64,000 nucleotides of DNA from LZORAL124-50-18 sp051208045 (lineage in GTDB: Bacteria; Pseudomonadota; Gammaproteobacteria; Pseudomonadales; Oleiphilaceae): contig JBPJFY010000012.1 in assembly GCA_051208045.1 (NCBI GenBank), positions 1-64,000 of the forward strand. Direction: 5' to 3'. The notes beneath the pieces are model-generated. The model worked only from the letters and a program-made list of their open reading frames with translations. It did no database searches and was not told where the DNA came from. The translations under genes and the position numbers were made by a program. Positions 51,874 through 61,216 of this stretch are shown piece after piece (the stretch's first letter is position 1; every line of letters starts with the position of its first letter).

Positions 51874-52781
51874 TTCGGGAAGGTGACAGGATTATTCTTG
51901 CGCAGTGTTGCGAAGGCCGTGAGAAATTGATGCTTCAGGCCATCGTGGTCACCGGTCAGGCGCTCACGGATGGCTCCCAACAGAATAAACGTTCGGTGCG
52001 ATACCCGCGCATTTTGTGCCAGCTCATCACTCAGCTCCATGAGTCGTTGTTTTTGAACGGTGATGTCCTGAAATTCACCCAAAACGGTTTGCATCTGTTT
52101 GACTGATTTGAGCAGCCGTCGATAGGTCTTGTTGTCAAACACGGCGCGAAAATATTCCAACAGATAGCGCATTCTCTTGAAGTCGAGGCGGAGCTGATGA
52201 AACGCCTCATCCGGCGAAGCCTCGGTCAGACCGGCACCAGCCTTCAACAAGGCATCCATCCGCTTGCTGAGTCGTTGTCCGGCGACCTTGGCCAAGGGAA
52301 TTCTGGATGGGGTCGAATGGTCGATGGTTTGCAACACAGCCGCCCAGGCATCACGATGGTTCTGATACTCAGCGTCGCGCAGATAGTCAGTTAACTCACC
52401 AAAAACGTCCGCGCGTTTGCTCTGCAGTAACGTAACAAAGGGAGCCAGTAAAGTCTGGTCCTCTTCAGACAACTGGCTCTGCCACACCGCCGCCTGTACC
52501 AGATACACATCCAGATCACGCACTTCCGCCGTAAGTTTTCCAAGAGATTTGAAAAATTCCATTTCAGATTGCCAGAGCGGCTGCCGGAGAGGCTTGGCAA
52601 ACTCCTTCACCAGAGACCGGGTTTTTCGCAGCTGAATGCGAAATTGATGTAAACACTCGATATCCCCATCGTCCAGCACATTCGGCAGCAGGGTATCCAT
52701 GGCCTGTGCTGCCGCTATCAGCCAGTCATTGATGGCGTGCCTGGCGGATGCCTGAGCAATGTGGCGGGATGTTTTTTTCAT
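51843..52781 (-). CDS. CHAD domain protein
   Basis: It is 312 residues, an all-helical domain rich in conserved histidines and basic residues that binds inorganic polyphosphate. The signatures are CLHQFRIQLRKTRSLVKEF near residue 50 and AFHQLRLDFKRMRYLLEYF near 190, the two halves of the fold. The start at 52781 (MKKTSRHIAQ) is used; a GTG at 52829 would overlap the DUF2059 gene. A polyphosphate binder near the pst-pho genes fits phosphate metabolism, but that is inference. Confidence 0.85.
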   Translation of the reverse strand: MKKTSRHIAQASARHAINDWLIAAAQAMDTLLPNVLDDGDIECLHQFRIQLRKTRSLVKEFAKPLRQPLWQSEMEFFKSLGKLTAEVRDLDVYLVQAAVWQSQLSEEDQTLLAPFVTLLQSKRADVFGELTDYLRDAEYQNHRDAWAAVLQTIDHSTPSRIPLAKVAGQRLSKRMDALLKAGAGLTEASPDEAFHQLRLDFKRMRYLLEYFRAVFDNKTYRRLLKSVKQMQTVLGEFQDITVQKQRLMELSDELAQNARVSHRTFILLGAIRERLTGDHDGLKHQFLTAFATLRKNNPVTFPKALKSRPLKL

Positions 52782-52800
52782 GGGTTTACAACGCCTGAAA

Positions 52801-53634
52801 TCACGGCCGGATGACCGGCTCAAAGCCACTCATGATTTGCTGCCCGATGCGCATGGAAGGCTCCATCATAATGTCCCGTACGGCCGCATTGACCAGAAGA
52901 AAGAAACGCTGGCCGGCCGCAGACTCTGCGAAAGCGATGTATTCTTCGATCTGCGCGTCACTCAATGACGCATAGGTATACAGATAACTGGTGTATACCT
53001 GCTGACCAATCATGCCGCGCACCATAAAACGGTTGGCTTCCACCATCGCGACGAGCTGGTTGTAATCCGCCGGACTCGCGTCCTCCTGCGCAAACGCGCC
53101 CACCAGTGCGCGTTGAATGGCCATGGAAGTTTCCAGCGTAGATTCCGTCGCGCCGGTCGCTTTATCGTAGCGAGTAAACAGCTTTTCCCTGGGGGAGCCT
53201 TTGAACTGACTTTGTAAATCCAACACCTGTGCATTCATCGCTGTCATTCCCTCGATACTCGTCGCCGCCAGTTCCAGATCAGTGATCTTGCGCCCGAGCG
53301 TGCCGTTGTACCACGCCAGCAGGGTTTTCAGTGTTGTTTCGTCCAGGCCATCCAGTAAGTGCGTGCGCATCTGATGATGAATCGTCTCCCCATCGAAGGC
53401 GTTTTCCACAATGCGTTTAATCTGATTAAGTTCTTCTTCCGCCTGGTTCGGGGCGGACTGCGCACCGGCGTCTACCCCCGCTTTCAGCAATTCAGGAAAC
53501 TGGCTCAATACCTGTTTCAACCCTGAGCGGATCATCACTTCGTCGACCAAGGCGTCTTTGGTGGTCGCTGCGATCGTCATCTGCGCCCAGATCAGCATGA
53601 TGCTGAGTAACCACCCCGTCGAGATTCGTACCAT
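52801..53634 (-). CDS. DUF2059 domain protein, secreted
   Basis: It is 277 residues with a signal peptide (about 1-22, LLSIMLIWAQMTIAA). The remainder is helical, with the DUF2059 pattern near the C-terminus (FAESAAGQRFFLLVNAAV). The function of the family is unknown; it is periplasmic. The CHAD gene starts 19 bp after its stop, so the two are probably one operon. Confidence 0.82.
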   Translation of the reverse strand: MVRISTGWLLSIMLIWAQMTIAATTKDALVDEVMIRSGLKQVLSQFPELLKAGVDAGAQSAPNQAEEELNQIKRIVENAFDGETIHHQMRTHLLDGLDETTLKTLLAWYNGTLGRKITDLELAATSIEGMTAMNAQVLDLQSQFKGSPREKLFTRYDKATGATESTLETSMAIQRALVGAFAQEDASPADYNQLVAMVEANRFMVRGMIGQQVYTSYLYTYASLSDAQIEEYIAFAESAAGQRFFLLVNAAVRDIMMEPSMRIGQQIMSGFEPVIRP

Positions 53635-53798
53635 CGGTTTACCTGCCTGATAAAAATATGAACATGTCGTCTTAACTATACGATGGGCGGGAGATTATTC
53701 AAGCTTCAGATACAAAATTTGCAACATAGTCGCTTGTTTTTCTTACTTTTTTCAGTTAGCCTGCTGTTTTTGGATGACGACTTGGTTGGTACAGGCAG

Positions 53799-54011
53799 AT
53801 GAGCAATCTGGATTTTGAAGCATGGACGGTAGACCTCAGAGGGTGTGTGGCGACTCATGTTTCCGGATTTTCCATCAAATTTGATGGCCGACCGGGTAGA
53901 AATTTCAATGGTTCGCCGCGTAACTGGCCAAAAGATCTGAGCGCACTCGAAAAAGTGCGCCTGCTGCGTTACGGCTACGAAGCGTACCGCAAAGCTTCCG
54001 GGGAAGAATAA
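53799..54011 (+). CDS. Small hypothetical protein
   Basis: It is 70 residues. The composition looks like a folded basic protein (FEAWTVDLRGCVATHVSGFS and LEKVRLLRYGYEAYRKASG). I recognise no family. A CAGG lies a few bases before the ATG. It is convergent with phoU, 20 bp away. Its codon pattern resembles real genes, but it could still be spurious. Confidence 0.55.
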   Translation: MSNLDFEAWTVDLRGCVATHVSGFSIKFDGRPGRNFNGSPRNWPKDLSALEKVRLLRYGYEAYRKASGEE

Positions 54012-54031
54012 CCGGAGCACATGCGCGCTTG

Positions 54032-54742
54032 TCAGATACCCTCACCCTGTACCAGGTGCTGCACCTGGGCAAGTGGCGTATGACGCACATCATGGCCTTC
54101 CACCATGTAAATCACCTGTTCTGCCACATTTCTGGCATGATCACCGATACGCTCCAAAGCGCGCAGCGCCCACATCATGTTCAAGATCAGCGAGATGCTG
54201 CGTGGATCTTCCATCATAAACGTGACGAGTGACCGCGTTGCGGACTGATACTCAGCATCTACCACCTTGTCTTCTTTCATAATGTCTACAGAACGACTGC
54301 TGTCGAGGCGTGTGAAACAATCCAGCGCGTCGTGCACCATGCGCGCCACATGATTGCCAATGTGCCGCACTTCCACATGACCGCGTGGCGCGCCACCCGC
54401 TTCACCCATCGCCAGAGTCAGCTTCGCAATCTTCTTCGCTTCATCGCCAATACGTTCGAGATCACTGACAATTTTCGCCACCGCCATCACCAGCCGCAAA
54501 TCCACCGCGGCCGGCTGGCGCAAGGCGATGATACGCACACAATCTTCATCGATGGACTTTTCCAGCTCATCCACGTCTTTATCGCGCAAACGCACCTGCT
54601 CAGCCAACTCACTGTCACTGGCCACCAGCGCGGAGATTGCATCGGTCACTTGCTGCTCGACCAGCCCCCCCATCAAGAGAATGCGATTTTTCAAAGAGGT
54701 GAGGTCCTGGTCAAATTCCGAGGAAATGTGCGTGCTGCTCAT
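54032..54742 (-). CDS. phoU: Phosphate signalling and transport regulator PhoU
   Basis: Connects the PstSCAB transporter to PhoR and keeps the Pho regulon off when phosphate is ample. It is 236 residues in two three-helix repeats. Each has a metal-binding E(x)xxD-type motif (for example ERIGDEAKKIAKL near 97 and ERIGDHARNVAEQ near 200). It follows pstB by 176 bp containing a small repeat array. Confidence 0.95.
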   Translation of the reverse strand: MSSTHISSEFDQDLTSLKNRILLMGGLVEQQVTDAISALVASDSELAEQVRLRDKDVDELEKSIDEDCVRIIALRQPAAVDLRLVMAVAKIVSDLERIGDEAKKIAKLTLAMGEAGGAPRGHVEVRHIGNHVARMVHDALDCFTRLDSSRSVDIMKEDKVVDAEYQSATRSLVTFMMEDPRSISLILNMMWALRALERIGDHARNVAEQVIYMVEGHDVRHTPLAQVQHLVQGEGI

Positions 54743-54795
54743 GGTGCGGCTACCTTATGTCTATCAATCCAGAATGTGCTCATGCTGAGCACTGC

Positions 54796-54843
54796 TGTTG
54801 TTATGTACTAATGTTGTTGGGTACTAAAGTTGTAATGTACTAA
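54796..54843. repeat. Three 16-bp tandem repeats between pstB and phoU
   Basis: Units (54796-54811, 54812-54827, 54828-54843) of the form TGTTGTTATGTACTAA repeat with a 16-bp period and few changes. They lie in the transcribed spacer of pstB-phoU. They are not Pho boxes (11-bp period). Confidence 0.85.
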
Positions 54844-54918
54844 TTTCATTGTGAACTGTTTTGTGCGCGTTTTCTCAAGAGAACGTATCCTGTCTCGTGA
54901 TCCAACGGGTATCAGTCA

Positions 54919-55842
54919 TCAGCCAAAGCGGCCGGTAATGTAATCTTCCGTCTGCTTCTTACCGGGTTTGGTGAACAGATCATTTGTCGCCCCAAACTCG
55001 ACCAGGTCACCCATATACATGAACGCCGTATAGTCGGAAACACGGGCAGCCTGCTGCATGTTATGGGTAACGATCACAATGGTGTAATCCCCTTTCAGCT
55101 CATGAATCAATTCTTCGATCTTGAGCGTTGATAACGGGTCCAGTGCAGACGCCGGCTCATCCAACAGAAGCACTTCCGGTTTTACCGCCACCGTACGGGC
55201 AATCACGAGTCGCTGTTGCTGACCACCAGACAAGCCCAGCGCACTGTCATTCAGACGATCTTTCACCTCATCCCAGAGGGCTGCAGAACGCAGCGACCAC
55301 TCAACCGCTTCATCCAGCGTGCGTTTTTTATTGATCCCCTGGATGCGCAATCCGTAGGCGACATTTTCGTAGATACTCATGGGGAACGGGTTCGGTTTCT
55401 GAAACACCATCCCCACCCGACGACGCAAATCCGCCACATCCACCTGGCGCTCAAAGATGTTTTTGCCATCCAGTTTGACCTGGCCTTCAATCCGGCAACC
55501 GTCTACCAGGTCGTTCATTCGATTGAAACAACGCAGCAACGTGGATTTACCGCACCCCGATGGCCCGATGAACGCGGTCACCCGCTTTTCCGGAATGCGC
55601 AGATTAATGCCGTGAAGCGCGCGCTTATCGCCGTAATAGAGTTTGAGATCTTCTACATTCAGCGCCACACTTTCATTTTCCAGCGACAGCGAATCTGTCG
55701 CCCTCGTAATGCTGGTCAGATCGATCGCATGGGTTCGTGAGGCATCATTCCCGGGCTGCCCTGCATCTGGCACCGAATTGTTCGTTGTCAACGTTGTTTG
55801 CTCCCGTTCAGAGGCTGAACTGTTCTTAATCGCATCCATCAT
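54919..55842 (-). CDS. pstB: Phosphate ABC transporter ATP-binding protein
   Basis: The ATPase of the high-affinity phosphate importer. It is 307 residues. An N-terminal Ser/Thr/Asn-rich extension of about 55 residues precedes the ABC core. Walker A is GPSGCGKSTLL, the signature is LSGGQQQRL, Walker B is VLLLDEPASALD, and the H-loop is IVTHNMQQ. GGGAG lies upstream of the ATG. E. coli PstB is about 257 residues, so the extension is noted. Confidence 0.96.
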   Translation of the reverse strand: MMDAIKNSSASEREQTTLTTNNSVPDAGQPGNDASRTHAIDLTSITRATDSLSLENESVALNVEDLKLYYGDKRALHGINLRIPEKRVTAFIGPSGCGKSTLLRCFNRMNDLVDGCRIEGQVKLDGKNIFERQVDVADLRRRVGMVFQKPNPFPMSIYENVAYGLRIQGINKKRTLDEAVEWSLRSAALWDEVKDRLNDSALGLSGGQQQRLVIARTVAVKPEVLLLDEPASALDPLSTLKIEELIHELKGDYTIVIVTHNMQQAARVSDYTAFMYMGDLVEFGATNDLFTKPGKKQTEDYITGRFG

Positions 55843-55877
55843 AATCGGTCTCCCGATAGAATTAAAAAGAAATTCGT

Positions 55878-57539
55878 TTACATTTCCAGCGCTTTATACT
55901 TTTCGCGCAAATGATTTCGCATCGCTACGGCGCTCAGATTCAACAATCCGATCACCACCACGAGCAACAGAGACGTGGCATACACCAGTGGGCGCGCAGC
56001 TTCCACATTCGGGCTCTGGAAGCCGACGTCATAGATATGGAACCCCAGGTGCATGAATTTTTGATCCAGATGCAGATAGGGGTAGTTGCCATCCAGTGGC
56101 AACGATGGGGCCAGCTTCACCACACCAACAAGCATCAGGGGCGCGACTTCGCCCGCTGCCCGCGCAATTGCCAGAATCACCCCGGTCATCATCGCCGGAC
56201 TGGCCATGGGTAACACCACGCGCCACAAAGTTTCTGCTTTGGTCGCCCCCAGAGCCAGGCTCCCTTCCCGCATGGAGCGAGGAATACGCGCCAGCCCTTC
56301 TTCTGTTGCAACGATGACCACAGGCAGCGTGAGCAGGGCGAGCGTAATCGATGCCCAGAGGAGCCCCGGAGTGCCGAAGGTCGGTGATGGCAGCGCTTCG
56401 GGAAACAGCGCTTCGTCGATCCCCGCCCCTAAAAAGTAGATAAAAAAGCCCAGACCGAACACACCATATACGATCGATGGCACACCAGCCAGATTATTGA
56501 CCGCAATGCGAATCACCCGTGTGAGTGCGCCCTGGTGCGCATATTCACGCAGATAAATGGCCGCAATCACGCCCATGGGGGTGACGAAAATCGACATGAT
56601 GATCACCATCAACACTGTGCCATAAATGGCCGGGAAAATGCCGCCTTCGGTATTGGCTTCACGTGGATCATCCGCTACAAACTCCCACAGCTTCGCGGCA
56701 TAAAAACCCATTTTGTCGCCGGCGGACATGCGGTTCGGTTGATAGATGCGCACCAGTTTTTCCAGTGGCAGATCCACCACCGCCTGATCTGTGGTTTTCA
56801 CGCGAATACTGTCCCGCTTGATCTGGGTGTACAAGTCCGTCAATTTGGCTTGTAGCCCTTCATAAATCGCATTTTGTTCAGCGCGACTGGCATCCATGTC
56901 CGCCAGTCGCTCAGGCGTCAATTGATTCTTCAGGGCTAATCCGCGCTGTTTCAGCCGGAGCCGCTCCAGTACAGCATTCACAGCGCCAATCTCGGTTTTC
57001 TCAATGGCATGAATCTGATCATGAATGTCGAGCGCACGCGTTACACGCGGCTGCAAGGCATCCCAGGCTGACTCGCCATCCGCCACGACTCGGCCCTCTT
57101 CCAGCACCGCATCCAGAAAGCCATAGAAATTACCCCACTCCCGGCGCTCGATAGCTATGGCATGCTCCGGGTAACTCACGTCCTGCAAGTTGTCCTTCAG
57201 CACCCATTTAAAATCGAACCCACTGACGTCCCGATTTCCCACTTTGATGAGGATGCGTGTTTTGAAATCAATGCCTTCCGGCACCTGAACTCCGGCAGTA
57301 CGCAGCTGTTCGGCAGACACTTCTTCCGACTCAACGACCTCCCCCATCACACGGGATTCCACCCCATTGACCACATACCGGGCATCAATAATGTCATTTG
57401 GCCAGAAATGAGCCAGCCCGCGCACGGCAATCAGCGCCAGCAAGCCAAACACCATCACCAGACTGACCGCAACGGAACCGGCATTGATCCAAACCCAGGG
57501 CTCACCGGACGACTTCCACTTACTGAATGACATCTTCAT
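55878..57539 (-). CDS. pstA: Phosphate ABC transporter permease PstA
   Basis: One of the two membrane subunits. It is 553 residues, nearly twice E. coli PstA (296). The first helix (about 17-38) is followed by a 240-residue extracytoplasmic insertion with a coiled coil. The usual permease core of five helices (about 300-545) has the EAA loop EEGLARIPRSMREGSLALGA. Long PstA forms of this kind occur in Pseudomonas and relatives. AGGAG lies upstream. It ends 35 bp before pstB. Confidence 0.94.
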   Translation of the reverse strand: MKMSFSKWKSSGEPWVWINAGSVAVSLVMVFGLLALIAVRGLAHFWPNDIIDARYVVNGVESRVMGEVVESEEVSAEQLRTAGVQVPEGIDFKTRILIKVGNRDVSGFDFKWVLKDNLQDVSYPEHAIAIERREWGNFYGFLDAVLEEGRVVADGESAWDALQPRVTRALDIHDQIHAIEKTEIGAVNAVLERLRLKQRGLALKNQLTPERLADMDASRAEQNAIYEGLQAKLTDLYTQIKRDSIRVKTTDQAVVDLPLEKLVRIYQPNRMSAGDKMGFYAAKLWEFVADDPREANTEGGIFPAIYGTVLMVIIMSIFVTPMGVIAAIYLREYAHQGALTRVIRIAVNNLAGVPSIVYGVFGLGFFIYFLGAGIDEALFPEALPSPTFGTPGLLWASITLALLTLPVVIVATEEGLARIPRSMREGSLALGATKAETLWRVVLPMASPAMMTGVILAIARAAGEVAPLMLVGVVKLAPSLPLDGNYPYLHLDQKFMHLGFHIYDVGFQSPNVEAARPLVYATSLLLVVVIGLLNLSAVAMRNHLREKYKALEM

Positions 57540-57563
57540 CCTAATTCTCCTGTACCCGATGCA

Positions 57564-59840
57564 TCAAATGACGCTGTACTTCTGACGTAACCGCTGGCGG
57601 ATATATTCCGCCGTGGTATTAACGACAAAGGTAAATATGAACAACACGAAAGCGGCCAGAAACAGAATGCGGTAGTGGGAACTGCCCACCTCCGACTCCG
57701 GCATCTCGACGGCAATATTGGCGGACAAGGTACGCATACCCTCAAAAATATTCGCGTCCATAATGGGAGTGTTTCCGGTGGCCATCAGCACGATCATGGT
57801 TTCCCCGACGGCGCGCCCCATCCCGATCATTACGGCAGAAAAAATACCCGGACTCGCTGCCGGCAGAATGACGCGCACCATGGTTTGCCACGGCGTTGCG
57901 CCGAGCGCCAGGGACCCATGACTCAAACTCTTGGGCACGCTGAAAATCGCATCTTCCGTGATGGAAAAGATGGAAGGAATCACCGCGAATCCCATCGCCG
58001 CACCCACGACCAGCGCGTTTCGCTGATCAAAGTTGATGCCGAGATCGTTGGTCAACCAGCTGCGCATATCTCCACCAAACAGTAACAGCTCAACCCCGGG
58101 GCTGATCGCAAAGCTGAACCAGCCGGCGACCAGGACCACCGGCACGAGAATCATGGGTGTGTATCCCTCCGGTAGCCACAATCGCATCCGGTCGGGCAGG
58201 TTCGCCCAGGCAAAGCTGAACAATAAAATCGCCACCGGCACCACAATCAATACCGTGAATACGCCGGGGAGATTGGCCTCCATGAAGGGTGCGAAGAACA
58301 GCCCTGCCAGAAAGCCCAGAATGACCGTTGGCAGTGCTTCCATCAACTCGATGGCAGGCTTCACCTTTCGGCGCAACGCGGGTGCCATAAAGTACGCGGT
58401 GTAGAGTGCGCCACAGATCGCCAGCGGCGTCGCAATCAACATGGCGTAAAAGGCGGCTTTCAAGGTACCAAAGGCCAGGGGAGCCAGGCTGAATTTCGGC
58501 TCGAAATCGTTACTGGCCGCCGATGATTGCCAGATGTAGTCGGGCTCCTGGTAGCCTTCGTACCAGACTTCGCCCCACAAGGTAGACCACGAGACTTCCG
58601 GATGTTCGTTGTCTACATCCAGAACCAACAACTGCCCATCGGCCTGCTGCAGCAGCATTTTGTCCCCTCGTGGTGCAACTGCCGCGCCCACAATTGAGGA
58701 CTCCACGATACGCGCTTCCAGCAATCGCCGGTTCGCCGTCGCATAGTACGCACCCAGGTGCCCATCCTCGCCCAGCACAAAGAAGCCTTTACGACGCTCC
58801 TCGGAGACGATCACCCCGACCGTACCCGCATCGTGCTCAAACTGGCGAATTTTGGTCAAACTGTACTGATTCTTGTCATCCCGCACCATAAACCACTGGC
58901 TTAGGTGCCCGGCATCATCGCCCACGAGCAACGATACGCCCCCCAGGAGGAACGCCACTTCGGTCACTCGTGAATCGACGTCGCTGAGCTTGAGCGTGGA
59001 ATGAATTTCCGGCGCGTCCTTGTCACCCAAATCCACCACTGTCAGCTGGTTTTTGCCTTTGAGCACAAACAGCCAGTTCAATGTGGGGTCCAGCAGCACC
59101 TTCCTCAGCTGACCACTCACGGAAGGCAGCGTCATGGACTCTCGCTCCAACGTCACTTCTTCGGTGATAAAGTTCTCTTCTTTGGCGAAATAGGCGGCAG
59201 CCAGGGCATTTTCTTCGGTAATGGCCGTAACCAGCAGCGCGCTGTCGGTTTCCCGCAGACTGAGTGAGCGCAGTGACTGCCCCGGCGCAATATCGATCCA
59301 CGCTTCGCCGACCGGATACTCGACTATGGGATTGATCACTCGTTGATCATTCGGATAGGTATACTTGTAATTGTGCTTGATGATCATGGCCTGGCCGTTA
59401 TCCAGCCCCACCACCAACACCCGGCTGGCCGGATCTGCCTGACCCACAGCGGTGACGCGCGCCCCTTCGGGCAGTGCCAACGGCTGATTCACCAAAACCT
59501 CACCGTCACTCAACCGGAAAAAGATGACTGCCCCCGAATCGGCAATCCGCATGCCAATCTCTGCCTGCTCCTCCAACGCTAACCAGCGGGTTTCCCCCGC
59601 GTCAGCCTGCGGCACCGCAAACGTCCCTGCCCGGGTAATGTCCGCTGAGCCAAACAAGGGCATAACTTCGTAGAGCAGGTAGAAAAAAATGAGGGAGATG
59701 GCAACAATGACACTCATCCCACCAATACCAATGGAGGATTTTGCCAGCTGGTCTTTCAAAGCACGCCGCTTTCGGTGACGCTTGATTTGCGGTGAATCCA
59801 AATCAAGCTCAGGCATAGCCAGAGTCGTTTGCTTGTTCAT
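57564..59840 (-). CDS. pstC: Phosphate ABC transporter permease PstC
   Basis: The other membrane subunit. It is 758 residues against 319 in E. coli. The first helix (about 35-60) is followed by a roughly 380-residue beta-rich periplasmic region with WD/propeller-like repeats (for example VTEVAFLLGGVSLLVGDDAG). The permease core (about 460-755) has the EAA loop SLSHGSLALGATPWQTMVR. pstA starts 24 bp later. Confidence 0.94.
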   Translation of the reverse strand: MNKQTTLAMPELDLDSPQIKRHRKRRALKDQLAKSSIGIGGMSVIVAISLIFFYLLYEVMPLFGSADITRAGTFAVPQADAGETRWLALEEQAEIGMRIADSGAVIFFRLSDGEVLVNQPLALPEGARVTAVGQADPASRVLVVGLDNGQAMIIKHNYKYTYPNDQRVINPIVEYPVGEAWIDIAPGQSLRSLSLRETDSALLVTAITEENALAAAYFAKEENFITEEVTLERESMTLPSVSGQLRKVLLDPTLNWLFVLKGKNQLTVVDLGDKDAPEIHSTLKLSDVDSRVTEVAFLLGGVSLLVGDDAGHLSQWFMVRDDKNQYSLTKIRQFEHDAGTVGVIVSEERRKGFFVLGEDGHLGAYYATANRRLLEARIVESSIVGAAVAPRGDKMLLQQADGQLLVLDVDNEHPEVSWSTLWGEVWYEGYQEPDYIWQSSAASNDFEPKFSLAPLAFGTLKAAFYAMLIATPLAICGALYTAYFMAPALRRKVKPAIELMEALPTVILGFLAGLFFAPFMEANLPGVFTVLIVVPVAILLFSFAWANLPDRMRLWLPEGYTPMILVPVVLVAGWFSFAISPGVELLLFGGDMRSWLTNDLGINFDQRNALVVGAAMGFAVIPSIFSITEDAIFSVPKSLSHGSLALGATPWQTMVRVILPAASPGIFSAVMIGMGRAVGETMIVLMATGNTPIMDANIFEGMRTLSANIAVEMPESEVGSSHYRILFLAAFVLFIFTFVVNTTAEYIRQRLRQKYSVI

Positions 59841-59953
59841 CGAGAGGAGTCCCGGATTATTCGATTGGCGACACAGTAACCGGTTTGTATGACAGTTTTG
59901 TTACAGCAGTGTCATAAAGCGTCTGTCTTATGGGGAGTACCCACGCATCAAAA

Positions 59954-59972
59954 AAGGGGCCAAAAGCCCCTT
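59954..59972 (-). terminator. Terminator or attenuator after pstS
   Basis: On the minus strand AAGGGGC, a 5-nt loop and GCCCCTT are followed by TTTT. It lies about 50 bp after the pstS stop and 114 bp before pstC. It would lower pstCAB transcription relative to pstS, matching the higher need for binding protein. Confidence 0.8.
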
Positions 59973-60019
59973 CTCTGATCATCCCACCGTCCCTGGCGGG
60001 CTTCTGTACTGAACGATGC

Positions 60020-61000
60020 TTAGTTGATCCCCAGCATCGTCAGGTTTTTCTTCGCGACGGTAGCAGGCAGAGGCACGTAGCCATCTTTCACAACCACTTC
60101 CTGCCCCTGCCGGGACATCACCAGTTTGATGAATTCAGTCACCATCGGGTCCAGCGATTTGTTGGGGGCTTTGTTCACGTATACGTAAAGGAAACGGGAC
60201 AGTGGATACGCACCGCTCACAGCATTCTCAGGGGTGGCTTCTATAAAAGGTTGACCTTCTTTTTTCGCCAGGGGCAGTGCTCTGACTGACGCGGTTTTGT
60301 AGCCAATACCGGAGTAGCCAATGCCATTTACGGACTCAGAAACGCCCTGCACCACGGAGGCGGACCCCGGCTGCTCATTCACGTTGCTGCGGAAATCCCC
60401 TTTACACAGCCCCTTCTTCTTGAAGTAGCCGTAGGTGCCTGAGACGGAATTCCGCCCAAACAGCTGAATCGTCTGATTCGTCAGATCACCGCCCACGCCC
60501 AGATCACCCCAGCGCGTTACCTCTTTTTCAAAGCCACACTTTCGGGTGGACGAGAAAATGGCGTCCAACTGGGGAATCGTCAATCCCTTGATCGGGTTGT
60601 CTTTGTTCGCAAACACGGCCAAGGCATCGATGGCGACGGGAATCGCGGTGGGCTTGTAGCCGAACTTCTTCTCGAACATTTCGATTTCTTTGTCCTTCAT
60701 TTTCCGGCTCATCGGCCCCATGTTGGAGGTGCCTTCAGTCAGTGCCGGCGGCGCAGTGGAGGAACCTGCAGCCTGAATCTGAATGTTCACGTTGGGGTAG
60801 TTGCGCTTGAAGTCTTCTGCCCACAGGGTCATCAAGTTGGCCAGTGTGTCCGACCCTACCGACGACAGGTTGCCCGACACACCGCTGACTTTCTGGTAGG
60901 CAGGAATGTCCGCGTCCACCTTTGCACCCGCCGTTGCGGTGCTGACGGATGTTGTCGCAGCGACCATCGTGAATGCAGCAAACAGTTTCTTCAATCTCAT
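60020..61000 (-). CDS. pstS: Phosphate-binding periplasmic protein PstS
   Basis: Captures phosphate for the PstCAB permease. The start at 61000 has GGAGAACG upstream and gives 326 residues with a signal peptide (about 1-26, LFAAFTMVAATTSVSTATA). The mature protein has VGSDTLANLM, QAAGSSTAPPAL, GRNSVSGTYGYFK and GIGYSGIGY, the phosphate-contact segments of the family. A frame back to 61093 would cross the Pho-box promoter. Confidence 0.96.
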   Translation of the reverse strand: MRLKKLFAAFTMVAATTSVSTATAGAKVDADIPAYQKVSGVSGNLSSVGSDTLANLMTLWAEDFKRNYPNVNIQIQAAGSSTAPPALTEGTSNMGPMSRKMKDKEIEMFEKKFGYKPTAIPVAIDALAVFANKDNPIKGLTIPQLDAIFSSTRKCGFEKEVTRWGDLGVGGDLTNQTIQLFGRNSVSGTYGYFKKKGLCKGDFRSNVNEQPGSASVVQGVSESVNGIGYSGIGYKTASVRALPLAKKEGQPFIEATPENAVSGAYPLSRFLYVYVNKAPNKSLDPMVTEFIKLVMSRQGQEVVVKDGYVPLPATVAKKNLTMLGIN

Positions 61001-61078
61001 AACGTTCTCCATTGGTTTTTCAGGATGGGTGCACCGTTCGGAAACCTGTGCCCCCGAATCCGTCACTTGATGTTGAGC

Positions 61079-61112
61079 ACTATAAGTGAGCATTGTGACA
61101 CTAATGTGACAC
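61079..61112 (-). promoter_or_regulatory. Pho box and -10 of pstS
   Basis: On the minus strand GTGTCAC-ATTA-GTGTCAC (61112-61095) is a perfect 7-4-7 direct repeat. Ten bases later comes TATAGT (61084-61079). This is the expected PhoB-dependent promoter of the pst operon, with the same ten-base spacing as the phoB promoter. Confidence 0.9.
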
Positions 61113-61216
61113 CGGACGCGGCTTCTGAGGTATGCGATTCTGGACGATCGTCGACAGGGCGATATAATGGCGAGGCCTGCCAGCGTGCGGTAATCAATAC
61201 TAAGGATGGCGTCGCC

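Noticed and set aside
53706..54020. Minus-strand frame opposite the 70-residue hypothetical gene
   Set aside because: Weaker than the plus-strand frame, no ribosome site, low-complexity basic end. The plus-strand call is itself only moderate.
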